From Candidatus Thorarchaeota archaeon (GTDB taxonomy: Archaea > Asgardarchaeota > Thorarchaeia > Thorarchaeales > Thorarchaeaceae), in contig JAEORO010000255.1 in the NCBI GenBank assembly GCA_016840855.1, forward strand, positions 1-39,506: a DNA stretch of 39,506 nucleotides, given 5' to 3'. A program made the position numbers and the translations under genes. This document shows, one piece after another, positions 25,732 through 33,519 of the stretch. Position 1 is the first letter of the stretch; every line of letters begins with the position of its first letter. The notes beneath the pieces were generated by a model. It was given only the letters and a program-made list of their open reading frames with translations. It was not told the origin of the DNA and searched no databases.

Positions 25732-25760
25732 ACGAGTTGGGATTTTCCCAATCGGAATAT
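25732..25760 (+). other. tRNA-Pro intron 2, in the T loop (58/59)
   Basis: A 29-base insertion with a textbook bulge-helix-bulge. The outer helix is GGGA/TCTC, the central four-base helix is GTTC/GAAT, the three-base bulges are AAA and ATG, and the inner hairpin is TTGGGA/TCCCAA with flanking CGA/TCG. Cutting each bulge after its second base yields the T loop TTCAAGT. Confidence 0.85.
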
Positions 25761-25794
25761 GTCTCCCCCGGCCCACCACTTTTACCACAGCCTG

Positions 25795-26355
25795 TTAATA
25801 TATTTCCCACAAAGTTTCGTAGATAGGACCCGAAGAAGTCAATGTGCTCTTCATCATCTTAAATTTCGTAACGGGCATTGTTCCTGCCGCTTCATTTACA
25901 AGATACTCTAGATTGTCAGCAATCCGTTTTGAATCCTTAACAAAACGAACTCTAGCAATGGTAGCATGAGGAGTATATTCTCTCTTCTCCAATTGATAAC
26001 CAATCTCAACCAATGAAGAATCAATTCCATTCTTTAGTTTCAGAACTTCAGATGCATTTTTCGTAACCCCAATCCAAATTATTCTTGGTTTCCGTTTATT
26101 AGGAAATGACCCTACTCCTGCTATTTCAATCTCAAAGGGCATTATCTCAATCCTTTCAAGACATGTCTTAATCTGATCCAACCTATGTTGTGGAGTATCA
26201 CCAAAGAAACGTAAAGTGAAATGAATATCTTTAGGCTTTACAACCTTCATCTTTGCTGCAGTTAGGTCTAATTTTTCCTGAATCACTTGAATTTTGGATA
26301 ATATTGCTTGATCTTCAATATCAATGCTCAAAAAAGCTCTAACTACATCCGTCAT
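25795..26355 (-). CDS. thpR: RNA 2',3'-cyclic phosphodiesterase (LigT/ThpR family)
   Basis: 2H phosphoesterase of 186 residues with the two catalytic motifs HFT (His45-Thr47, in IHFTLRFFG) and HAT (His130-Thr132, in TPHATIARV). The family hydrolyses 2',3'-cyclic phosphates to 2'-phosphates, and some members join or open 2'-5' linkages in RNA in vitro, including spliced tRNA halves. The length is normal. The ATG start gives MTDVVRAFLSIDI, the usual first strand. Its stop codon lies 16 bases from the CCA end of the convergent tRNA-Pro gene. Whether that tells anything about function is open. Confidence 0.92.
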   Translation of the reverse strand: MTDVVRAFLSIDIEDQAILSKIQVIQEKLDLTAAKMKVVKPKDIHFTLRFFGDTPQHRLDQIKTCLERIEIMPFEIEIAGVGSFPNKRKPRIIWIGVTKNASEVLKLKNGIDSSLVEIGYQLEKREYTPHATIARVRFVKDSKRIADNLEYLVNEAAGTMPVTKFKMMKSTLTSSGPIYETLWEIY

Positions 26356-26525
26356 ATCTATGCATCCTCAAGTGATTGACAATATCATATCCTCAATATT
26401 ACAGTGACGCTAGGTGGTTCTAGGCGAATTCTTAAAGGCCAAACGCATGACGAAAGTGTATTGACGCCCATCAAATAATGGGATTTTCGAAATATAACAG
26501 AGCTGAGAGGTTTCTGGTGGGAAAT

Positions 26526-27065
26526 ATGAAACTAGTAATAGTAACTGGTATGCCTGGTGCTGGAAAGAGTGGCGTTGCTCAAGCATTTTACGATGCTGGC
26601 ATTCCAATAATTGTGATGGGTGATGTAATACGTAACGAAACCCGCAGACGTGGTCTTGAACCAACCCCAGAGAATACCAAGAAAGTCATGCTTGAACTTC
26701 GAGAAAAAAGTGGTAATGGCGCAGTGGCCCTATTCTGTATAGATGAACTGAAAAAACTTAGCTCTGAAATGGTTGTAATTGAAGGATGTAGAAGTATCGC
26801 TGAGATTGATGTCTTTGATGACTGCGCTGACTCTGTTGTAATTGTATGTGTTCATGCATCTCCAAAATCACGTTATACAAGACTACGCGAACGAAATCGT
26901 GAGGATGCACCTCCAAGTTGGGACGTGTTTCGAGAACGTGACATCAGAGAAATCTCAGTAGGTCTAGGAGGAGTAATAGCACTAAGTGATATCATGCTTG
27001 TAAATGAAGACACACTGACTGATTTTCAAGAACAGTCAAAAAAATTGGTCGAGAGGCTAACATAA
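26526..27065 (+). CDS. UPF0200 family nucleotide-kinase-like protein
   Basis: P-loop protein of 179 residues related to dephospho-CoA/adenylate kinases. It starts MKLVIVTGMPGAGKSGVA with a clear Walker A, followed by MGDVIRNETRRRG, VVIEGCRS and RYTRLRERNRED (a lid-like Arg-rich region). The biochemical role of this archaeal family is not established. The ATG at 26526 has GGTGG five bases upstream, which excludes the longer frame from 26478. It is followed after one base by UPF0201, and these two families are neighbours in many archaea, which supports both calls. Confidence 0.85.
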   Translation: MKLVIVTGMPGAGKSGVAQAFYDAGIPIIVMGDVIRNETRRRGLEPTPENTKKVMLELREKSGNGAVALFCIDELKKLSSEMVVIEGCRSIAEIDVFDDCADSVVIVCVHASPKSRYTRLRERNREDAPPSWDVFRERDIREISVGLGGVIALSDIMLVNEDTLTDFQEQSKKLVERLT

Positions 27066-27066
27066 G

Positions 27067-27492
27067 TTGGAAGTTCTTCTAATATGCCCAGTAAACCCAA
27101 CAGAAGACATCAATAAAGTGACAAAAGCTCTTGAAAATCTCTTAGGCACAGTTGACTCTTTAAAAACAGATAATGATCACGCACAAGAAATCTACCTATC
27201 CTATACTAATCGAAACATACTGAATGTCATACGTCAGACTATTCATGAAACAAGAATTATTGATGCTGCCAGAAAACGATTAAAAAGGAACTGGAATGGC
27301 ACTTCAACAAAAATCTATTTTGATAAACAGGCAGCCTATGCCAAAAAAACACGAATTATTGACGATGATGAGGAGCTGCCGCCTTTAGGTAGTATTGAAA
27401 TCGTTCTTTCTTTTGACTCTGAAACAGAATTCGAGGGATTTGTGAATTGGTTCACGCCACCAACAAAAGATGGAAGAATTGTTCACTACTAA
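27067..27492 (+). CDS. UPF0201 family protein, putative RNA-binding
   Basis: Protein of 141 residues starting at a TTG right after the UPF0200 stop. The family pattern is visible: ICPVNPTEDINKVTKAL at the start, then TRIIDAARKRL, FDKQAAYAKK and LGSIEIVLSF. The fold resembles ribosomal-protein L5-like RNA-binding domains; its exact role is not known. The pairing with UPF0200 suggests the two work together. The last bases overlap the stop of the convergent tRNA methyltransferase gene by four bases. Confidence 0.82.
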   Translation: MEVLLICPVNPTEDINKVTKALENLLGTVDSLKTDNDHAQEIYLSYTNRNILNVIRQTIHETRIIDAARKRLKRNWNGTSTKIYFDKQAAYAKKTRIIDDDEELPPLGSIEIVLSFDSETEFEGFVNWFTPPTKDGRIVHY

Positions 27493-28514
27493 ACACTAAG
27501 TGTAAGTAATTCCCTTACTAATCCGCTATGAACTCTAATCTGAAGAACCTGATTGACTACAAGTCCCATCCTCTCAGCCAAATCTTGAAGGTTCATCTCT
27601 TGGCTTCCACAGATACAGATACTCTCATCACGACGCCGCAGAATAGAATCAACATCTCCAAAGAGCGCTTCAACAAGATCAATAGCTTGAGCGCCTCTAG
27701 TTGAACTTGCTCGTCCATAAGGTGGGTCCGTTATTATAGAGTCACACATACTAACTGGCAATCTTCGAACATCTCCCTGAATGAGATTGTAGTTATTCCC
27801 AATCGAAGAAAGATTCACTTTACTACCAGTAAGCAAACGCCAATTCAAATCAATTCCAACCGTTCTTGCACCTATGAATGATGCTTCACAGAGAATACCA
27901 CCGCCTCCACAGAATGGGTCTAGCACAACTTCGTTTGGTACTACCCGGACAAGATTGCACATTACTCTGGATAAGGTTGTATTCATCATACTAGGATGAA
28001 AGAAAGGTTTTCGTCCTGACTCTCTGCTTCTTAGCATTGGTCTTAGTTTTGATGCAACTGACTTGCATACTCTAACATGCTTCTTAGAAAATATGACAAG
28101 AATGCGTATCTTAGGATAATCGAGATTAACTCTAGATCCAACAACCTGACTGATATGTGCACCAAGCCTGCTTTCAAAATCTAATCGTTCAGCTGCTGAT
28201 GCTCCTTCGCTAGTTGAAATTGTTCTTACAGAAAATGTTTCATCAGAACCGATATTATTTTTCAAAACATCATCGGATAAGCTTTCAATTAAGTCATCTT
28301 GTTCATCTATTTCTGTAAGCACAAGCCCGGCTTCCTTGACCAATGCCGCACGCTCAAGTAAAAATGGAATCATATTCTTTTGAGAATCCATTAGACCAAT
28401 TCGGCCATCCCAATTGAGCACAGCATCACTCTTTGATAAATGAATCAATGCATTTACTTCTGCTTTAGCGGCACTAATGTGCTCACCAGATACATAGACA
28501 AAATATGTGGTCAA
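27489..28514 (-). CDS. tRNA (guanine-10 N2) methyltransferase, THUMP type
   Basis: Methylates G10 of tRNA using S-adenosylmethionine (archaeal Trm-G10/Trm11 family). The N-terminal YFVYVSGEHISAAKAEV begins a THUMP RNA-binding domain. The methyltransferase part has VVLDPFCGGGGIL (motif I), GIDLNWRLL, and the catalytic DPPYGR (motif IV). The protein has 341 residues. I chose the TTG at 28514, which starts the first strand of the family. The longer frame overlaps the upstream GPN gene by 62 bases and adds residues with no family match. The gene follows the GPN GTPase gene by seven bases and is probably cotranscribed. Confidence 0.88.
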   Translation of the reverse strand: MTTYFVYVSGEHISAAKAEVNALIHLSKSDAVLNWDGRIGLMDSQKNMIPFLLERAALVKEAGLVLTEIDEQDDLIESLSDDVLKNNIGSDETFSVRTISTSEGASAAERLDFESRLGAHISQVVGSRVNLDYPKIRILVIFSKKHVRVCKSVASKLRPMLRSRESGRKPFFHPSMMNTTLSRVMCNLVRVVPNEVVLDPFCGGGGILCEASFIGARTVGIDLNWRLLTGSKVNLSSIGNNYNLIQGDVRRLPVSMCDSIITDPPYGRASSTRGAQAIDLVEALFGDVDSILRRRDESICICGSQEMNLQDLAERMGLVVNQVLQIRVHSGLVRELLTLSV

Positions 28515-28521
28515 AAACTCA

Positions 28522-29286
28522 TCACTCGTATAAGTTATCGCCGCCTGCAAAAATACGTTGCATCTCTCCATACAACACATCAATTCCAGTCATTTCTTTT
28601 GCAGAAACTGGCACAATAGCAGTTGCAGTATCCAGTGATTCGAGCATCTCCATGATGGACCTAGAATATTCTCTCCTTAGTCCTTCTGAAGAGGATTCAA
28701 GAGATTCCTCAAGTAGATACAATTCAGAACCCCAGTCTACAATCTCTTCTACTTCCTTCTCAGTTAGAATGTCTGGTTTGCTCAAGACATTTAATTGTGG
28801 GAGACCAAATCGAATGCTAATTGAAATTCCGAGGAGTGTAGATGAAAGATATCCAGTTGGAGTACGCGCTATATTAGAATCAAGCAGATAGAGAGAAAGT
28901 GCTGGGTCATCACCTCTTAGACTAGATACCATCAAAGGTCCCGAGTTACGATATGCAAAAAGCTCCATCTGTCCTGGACAGTCTACAAGCACATAGTCAC
29001 GGTCTGTATCAATAATTTCATCTCTCATATCGTTGACACTACTAACTGCCATATCTAATGAAGCCACCAGAGCTCCATTCGGACCCAAACCAAATGATCT
29101 CATAACTTCGCCATAGTCAACATATTCTCTGATATCAATATCACTTGTATATGGAGGCGAGTCCACACCTGGATCAAGATTCACAACAGCCACACTCAGA
29201 TCTGACCCTACCAGCCACTTTTCAAGGGATGAGGTGAGTAATGACTTTCCTGAACCAGCTGTGCCAACAATGAATGTGAAATACAT
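28522..29286 (-). CDS. GPN-loop GTPase
   Basis: Protein of 254 residues in the GPN family, which in eukaryotes helps assemble RNA polymerases and in archaea forms GTPase dimers. Walker A GTAGSGKS (8-15), NLDPG (37-40 region), the defining GPN triad in GLGPNGAL (68-70), switch DCPGQME and SKPD base-recognition are all present. It starts with ATG and heads a two-gene unit with the G10 methyltransferase. The divergent XRE regulator begins 151 bases away. Confidence 0.93.
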   Translation of the reverse strand: MYFTFIVGTAGSGKSLLTSSLEKWLVGSDLSVAVVNLDPGVDSPPYTSDIDIREYVDYGEVMRSFGLGPNGALVASLDMAVSSVNDMRDEIIDTDRDYVLVDCPGQMELFAYRNSGPLMVSSLRGDDPALSLYLLDSNIARTPTGYLSSTLLGISISIRFGLPQLNVLSKPDILTEKEVEEIVDWGSELYLLEESLESSSEGLRREYSRSIMEMLESLDTATAIVPVSAKEMTGIDVLYGEMQRIFAGGDNLYE

Positions 29287-29437
29287 CTATAGTACCGACA
29301 CGAATTGTTAAAGCAAGCTCTTTGAGTTCTTCGGTACGATATCATCTTTCTACAAACTCATCACTTTCAAATTAACCAGCTTCATACAAATTGGTATTTA
29401 CACAACTCTTATAGCGATTCTAAAAGGCTGAGATATT

Positions 29438-30181
29438 ATGGATAATAGTGAGGCTCTCCGAAGGCTAGCAGAAGCAATGGCTGGTGAGATATGCCTCGCA
29501 GAGAATGATCCTGGCGCTGTCATGCGACGATGGCGCGAAAGATTTCATATCTCACAAAAAAATCTCGCCAAGTATCTTAATGTTTCACCTTCTGTCATAA
29601 GCGATTATGAGAGTGGTAGACGAAAATCACCTAGAGTTGAAACCATCAAACGGTTTGTCGAAGGTTTGATTGAGATGGACGCATCTGATGGTGGAAGGGT
29701 AGCTATGGCATTGGAGAAGTTGATTGCTCCCGAAATATCCTCTGATGCAATTCTTGACAGTCGCGAATTTGGATTTCCAATCCCTTCTCGGTTGCTTGTA
29801 GAACACCTCAACTGCAAAGTCCTTACTCATAGGAATTTACTTGATAGGGATATCTATGGCTATACAGCACTTGATAGTATCAAAGCTATTGTTAGTCTCA
29901 CTCCGCAGCAGCTTCTCCGACTTTATGGTGGAACAACTCAACGTGGAGCTATCCTCACTAACGTTACTACTGGCCGTTCTCCAATGGTCGCAATCAAAGC
30001 CAGCCAAATTGGTACTTCTGCTGCAGTAAAACCAGCTGTAGTGATACTTCAAGGAGTGAAAGAGTTAGATCCACTCGCTATCCGAATAGCTGATAGTATA
30101 CATCTACCTTTATGTATATCTGAAATAAGTACAGCAGAAGAATTGGTACGAGAAATTCGGTCATTTAACCCTCAGATGTAA
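29438..30181 (+). CDS. XRE-type helix-turn-helix transcription regulator
   Basis: Protein of 247 residues with an XRE helix-turn-helix (residues about 25-75: RFHISQKNLAKYLNVSPS, VISDYESGRRKSP) followed by a conserved archaeal domain of unknown ligand (FPIPSRLLVEHLN, YGYTALDSIKAIV, TGRSPMVAIKASQIG). This matches a family of predicted archaeal regulators. The ATG lies about 25 bases after a TATA-like CTTATAGC, so the message may be leaderless. The HD phosphohydrolase follows 25 bases later on the same strand and may be its target or partner. Confidence 0.82.
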   Translation: MDNSEALRRLAEAMAGEICLAENDPGAVMRRWRERFHISQKNLAKYLNVSPSVISDYESGRRKSPRVETIKRFVEGLIEMDASDGGRVAMALEKLIAPEISSDAILDSREFGFPIPSRLLVEHLNCKVLTHRNLLDRDIYGYTALDSIKAIVSLTPQQLLRLYGGTTQRGAILTNVTTGRSPMVAIKASQIGTSAAVKPAVVILQGVKELDPLAIRIADSIHLPLCISEISTAEELVREIRSFNPQM

Positions 30182-30206
30182 TACTCATTAAAGAAGGTGA
30201 AATATA

Positions 30207-31502
30207 TTGAAATTTTCTATGGAAATCAATGATCCAATCCATGGTTTTATCGGTATTACTGAAACTGAGGCTAAAATCATCAATTCACTTCCCTATCAGA
30301 GACTACGAAGAATCAAGCAGCTCTCAGGAGGACATTTTGTTTACCCAACAGCAGAACATACTCGTTTTGGCCATTGTATTGGTGTAATGTACCTTGCAGG
30401 GCTCAGCGGTAGAAGGCTTCTGAGTCGAATGGGACTTGGGGATCAGAAGCTACAAGAAGTAAGAATAGCTGGTCTTCTTCATGATATTGGCCATGGTCCT
30501 TTTAGCCATGTCTTTGAGGAAGTTCTCATAGAAAAACGTGGAATGAATCATGAGGATGTTACAGAGTGGATAATACTCAAGAGTGAGTTGGGTGATTTAC
30601 TAGATGGTGATGGAATTCCAAAGAAAAGAATTGCTGACCTCGTTCGAGGTCGCCAAAAGACCAAGAAAGACGCAATCATTGCTGGTATTGTAGCTGGACA
30701 AATTGACTCTGATAAGATGGATTATCTAATTCGAGACTCGTTTTATTGCGGAGTGAATTATGGGCTTGTAGATATTCACCGCCTGATTAATAGTATTGAA
30801 ATCTCAGAGAATTATCAGATGCAATTTGATATCGCGGCTAGAGGTGCATTAGAATCATTTCTTGTAGCAAGGTATGAGATGTTTCTCAATGTATACTATC
30901 ATAAAACGGTACGCAGTGTCGAAGTGATGTTAGTCAAGCTAATAGAGGCTGCGGATAAAGTCCTTGAACTTACAGGTTTCACAGCTCCTGAAGAATTTCT
31001 AAAATTGGATGATATGTCGCTTATATCCAGAATCCGAACTATAGATTCTACTGAATCAGAAGATGCCAAAGAAGCTGTAAAAATGGTCAATCTTCTTGAT
31101 TCTCGTGTCCTATACAAATCCGCCTTTGAAAAAGTCATTCATACACAAGATCGGTTTGTATCTAAAATACTTACGAAAAAGAAGGTACGCGAGAGCATCC
31201 AAGAAGAAATCGCAACGATAGCAGGAGTCAATTGCGATGAGGTGATAGTTGATGTTCCCACTCTTCCCTCAGTTCCATACAACCCTCACCAGCTTGATCC
31301 TATGGAGATAGGTATTTTTGAGGTGTTCGATGGAAAGAAAGTTTCTCACATTCTCTCAGAGTATTCTAATATTGCAGAAATGATGAAAACATACCTTGAT
31401 GTAATTCGAGTATATACGTTCGACAAGAACCGCGTAAAAGTAGGAAGAGCTGCACGTGAAGTCTTCCAAGAAGTTCCTGATACTGCGCTAATACACATGT
31501 AA
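30207..31502 (+). CDS. HD-domain phosphohydrolase (SAMHD1-like dNTPase family)
   Basis: Protein of 431 residues. The metal-binding HD set is complete: HTRFGH (51-56), LLHDIGHGPFSH with His92-Asp93, and the distal Asp in GQIDSDKMDYL (about 167-171). INDPIHGFI and LPYQRLRRIKQL at the N-terminus are typical of dNTP triphosphohydrolases of the SAMHD1/YdhJ group, which lower dNTP pools, although the substrate is not proven by sequence. The TTG start has GGTG seven bases upstream. The stop is followed within two bases by a run of T, a likely archaeal terminator. Confidence 0.9.
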   Translation: MKFSMEINDPIHGFIGITETEAKIINSLPYQRLRRIKQLSGGHFVYPTAEHTRFGHCIGVMYLAGLSGRRLLSRMGLGDQKLQEVRIAGLLHDIGHGPFSHVFEEVLIEKRGMNHEDVTEWIILKSELGDLLDGDGIPKKRIADLVRGRQKTKKDAIIAGIVAGQIDSDKMDYLIRDSFYCGVNYGLVDIHRLINSIEISENYQMQFDIAARGALESFLVARYEMFLNVYYHKTVRSVEVMLVKLIEAADKVLELTGFTAPEEFLKLDDMSLISRIRTIDSTESEDAKEAVKMVNLLDSRVLYKSAFEKVIHTQDRFVSKILTKKKVRESIQEEIATIAGVNCDEVIVDVPTLPSVPYNPHQLDPMEIGIFEVFDGKKVSHILSEYSNIAEMMKTYLDVIRVYTFDKNRVKVGRAAREVFQEVPDTALIHM

Positions 31503-31508
31503 TTTTTT
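31503..31508 (+). terminator. Oligo-T terminator after the HD gene
   Basis: AATTTTTTCC directly after the stop codon of the HD phosphohydrolase. Archaeal polymerase often stops at such T-runs without a hairpin. Confidence 0.35.
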
Positions 31509-31581
31509 CCAAATATATGGTAGTTAATTGTACATTCAACTTGCAAATGAATCATGCAAATTTCTTCATTCTGTGTGGTGG

Positions 31582-31589
31582 TTATATAG
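31582..31589 (+). promoter_or_regulatory. TATA box of the roadblock-GTPase operon
   Basis: TTATATAG about 55 bases ahead of the TTG start of the roadblock gene, preceded by a purine-poor GGTGG stretch. A start of transcription near 31612 would leave a leader of about 30 bases containing the GGAG/GAGG ribosome sites. Confidence 0.5.
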
Positions 31590-31640
31590 TCACGATATGG
31601 ATTCTACTTTGAACCCAACTTTCCGTCCGGAGCTGAGGAC

Positions 31641-32588
31641 TTGAGCGACGAGCTAACTGAAACTCTTCAGAATATTAAAACCATCACCGGTGTTGAAAAT
31701 GTCGTCTTAATTCAAAAAGATGGGCTCCCTGTAGCAAGCGCAGGAGTATGGTTCAGTAAAGATGAGGTATTTGCTGTAGCATCCTCCACTTGTGCAATCT
31801 TTGGTGTGGCCAAACTTATACATGGAGATTTTAAGTATCTACTAATGGAATCCGATACATCCAAGGTTTTCCTTGCGTCATTACCAAATGATCCAGACTA
31901 CTTTTTAACAGTTACAACAGCGCCTCGTGTTAATCTAGCAGCATTATTCATTGAGATGAAAGACAGCCTCTCTAGGCTATCTTTCCTTCTTAGACAACAT
32001 GTTGATGGAAGACTTCCTCCACTTCGATCGTATAGTCTTGATGAAACTCAAAAAGTCCTCCGTGGATTTGCTGTAGCTGAAGGTCGTGGTACGAGCTATG
32101 GTCTCTCGCGTTCTATGATTTCACTTGATCGATCTCAAGCACTTAGTCTCAGAGCTCTCTTACGTCAAGTCCATGACTGTATCCCTAACATCGGATCAGT
32201 TTTCCTATCCTTGAGCGGTGGAGTCCGAGTTTCATTAGAAGGATTTACTAATGATCGATTGGCTGCAATGTCTTTCGCACTTCATGATGCATCAGAACGA
32301 GTTGTACGAACACTTCGGAACAGCTCACTTCAAACAGTTCTATGTGAAACGGATGAAACACGCCACTTCATCTATGCGGTTCCAAACGGTGTGTTTAGTT
32401 TATGGGTGGACAAAGATAGTCAGAAGCTTGGTTTGATGAGGCTTTTGCTGAAACACTACATTGATGAAATAAGACGAGTCTTAGCAGCAGCAGCAGCAGT
32501 AAAGCCTGCAGTACCAGATGATTTGAAAGAGTTGCTTTTGTCGGGGGGTTCAGACGGCGGCTTGATGTTAACGAGGAGAGAGCCATGA
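31641..32588 (+). CDS. Tandem roadblock/LC7 domain protein
   Basis: Protein of 315 residues. Residues 1-115 form a clear roadblock/LC7 domain (ITGVENVVLIQKDGLPVAS, LASLPNDPDYFLTVTT, helix LAALFIEMKDSLSRL). After a linker, residues about 165-285 look like a second, diverged copy (IGSVFLSLSGGVRVSLEGF, LAAMSFALHDASERVV, AVPNGVFSLWVD). Roadblock proteins such as MglB act as dimers on small GTPases, so this would be a fused pair. The C-terminus has an alanine run encoded by AGC repeats. The TTG start has GGAG and GAGG just upstream. The stop overlaps the next ATG by four bases, and an MglA-like GTPase is the third gene, so the three proteins probably act together, perhaps in polarity, motility or surface signalling. 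Confidence 0.75.
   Translation: MSDELTETLQNIKTITGVENVVLIQKDGLPVASAGVWFSKDEVFAVASSTCAIFGVAKLIHGDFKYLLMESDTSKVFLASLPNDPDYFLTVTTAPRVNLAALFIEMKDSLSRLSFLLRQHVDGRLPPLRSYSLDETQKVLRGFAVAEGRGTSYGLSRSMISLDRSQALSLRALLRQVHDCIPNIGSVFLSLSGGVRVSLEGFTNDRLAAMSFALHDASERVVRTLRNSSLQTVLCETDETRHFIYAVPNGVFSLWVDKDSQKLGLMRLLLKHYIDEIRRVLAAAAAVKPAVPDDLKELLLSGGSDGGLMLTRREP
32483..32499 (+). repeat. AGC trinucleotide repeat in the roadblock gene
   Basis: Five and two-thirds AGC units that encode a short alanine run near the C-terminus. Slippage here could change the length of the alanine run without breaking the frame. Confidence 0.7.
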
Positions 32589-33505
32589 CATATTCAATCA
32601 TGAAACTAATTGAACTGATGGACGACCAATTTCCACTCCTACTAAACACAATGTTAGAAAGAATACCAGTAATTGTAGCAGGAGAGGATATCGAGCTAGT
32701 TGATGATATCACAGAAAGTTTGACCACCTTATGCGCCCATCGACACAAATTGGTTTTTTGGCGTGATTTCACATCTGAATCAGAGATTCTAGCAGTATGG
32801 GAGGAAGAAAAACACAACTACGAAGTCAGTAGAACTATTGTGTGTGGTCTATCAGGGAATCTTCGACTCGCTATGGACAGAATCTCACATTTTGCAGGTT
32901 GGATTCTTGCAGTGCCATTAGGTATAACAGTACTAGGAGTGCAAGTAACTGAGGGCACACTTCAAGATGTCACTTCTCAAATTCTAAAAAACTCGGCCAA
33001 CTGCGGAATTTTAAGAGTTAGTTCGCCTTCATCTATAAACTTCTCACTTGTCAGACCTTCAAATAGCAGTCTTGAAGTTGAAAAGAAAATTGTAAACAAA
33101 ATTCTGGTCCGAAAGAAGCAATCACTAGAACGTATTAGACGGCTTCTTACAAAATCACTTCGCGGTCTTAATGTATCAAACCATATCCTTACTGCAGTAC
33201 TCAAACTTGATGATGAATCTGAGAAACTCACACAGGATGTTTTCGAAGAGGAAATCAATAATTATGTTCACGCAGCTCGTAGGGCTGTTACTTTACTGTC
33301 ACGTATCCGACTGGCAAGAGAGCTAGGAGCATCCTCTACCTTAACAGAAAGAAACCTCTATGAGGCCATCGGGTGGGATGGAGGAGAACTACCTGATCTG
33401 ATTCAATTCATTAGAGCCGAATGGCATGAAGATTTCTCTGATTGTGTAAAAAGCGGAGCCTTATCGGGTCTAGGAGCATGGGTAGATAGTATGTGGGGGA
33501 CATAA
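32585..33505 (+). CDS. Unknown protein between roadblock and GTPase genes
   Basis: Protein of 306 residues that I do not recognise. The first half alternates strands and helices (IPVIVAGEDIELVDDI, LVFWRDFTSESEIL, SRTIVCGLSGNLRLAMDRI, GWILAVPLGITVLG) and looks like a Rossmann or P-loop-type fold with no Walker motif. The second half is mostly helical and charged (VRKKQSLERIRRLLTKSLRGL, here noted as residues about 178-198), with a tail ending WVDSMWGT. It has no signal peptide or membrane segment. The ATG overlaps the roadblock stop by four bases and the stop lies 14 bases ahead of the GTPase start, so it is made together with both and could be their adaptor or effector. That role is inference only. 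Confidence 0.7.
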   Translation: MTYSIMKLIELMDDQFPLLLNTMLERIPVIVAGEDIELVDDITESLTTLCAHRHKLVFWRDFTSESEILAVWEEEKHNYEVSRTIVCGLSGNLRLAMDRISHFAGWILAVPLGITVLGVQVTEGTLQDVTSQILKNSANCGILRVSSPSSINFSLVRPSNSSLEVEKKIVNKILVRKKQSLERIRRLLTKSLRGLNVSNHILTAVLKLDDESEKLTQDVFEEEINNYVHAARRAVTLLSRIRLARELGASSTLTERNLYEAIGWDGGELPDLIQFIRAEWHEDFSDCVKSGALSGLGAWVDSMWGT

Positions 33506-33519
33506 TTGGAGGTAAAAAA

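Larger units (their letters stand above)
25641..25778 (+). tRNA. tRNA-Pro (GGG) with two introns
   Basis: The acceptor stem GGGTCGG pairs with CCGGCCC (one G-U), and ACCA is encoded. The anticodon stem CTTGC pairs with GCAAG across an insertion that follows TTGGGG (anticodon GGG). The T stem GGGAG pairs with CTCCC across a second insertion. Removing 25679-25710 and 25732-25760 gives a normal 74-base tRNA plus CCA with T loop TTCAAGT. A TATA-like CATATAAT lies about 35-40 bases ahead. Confidence 0.94.
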
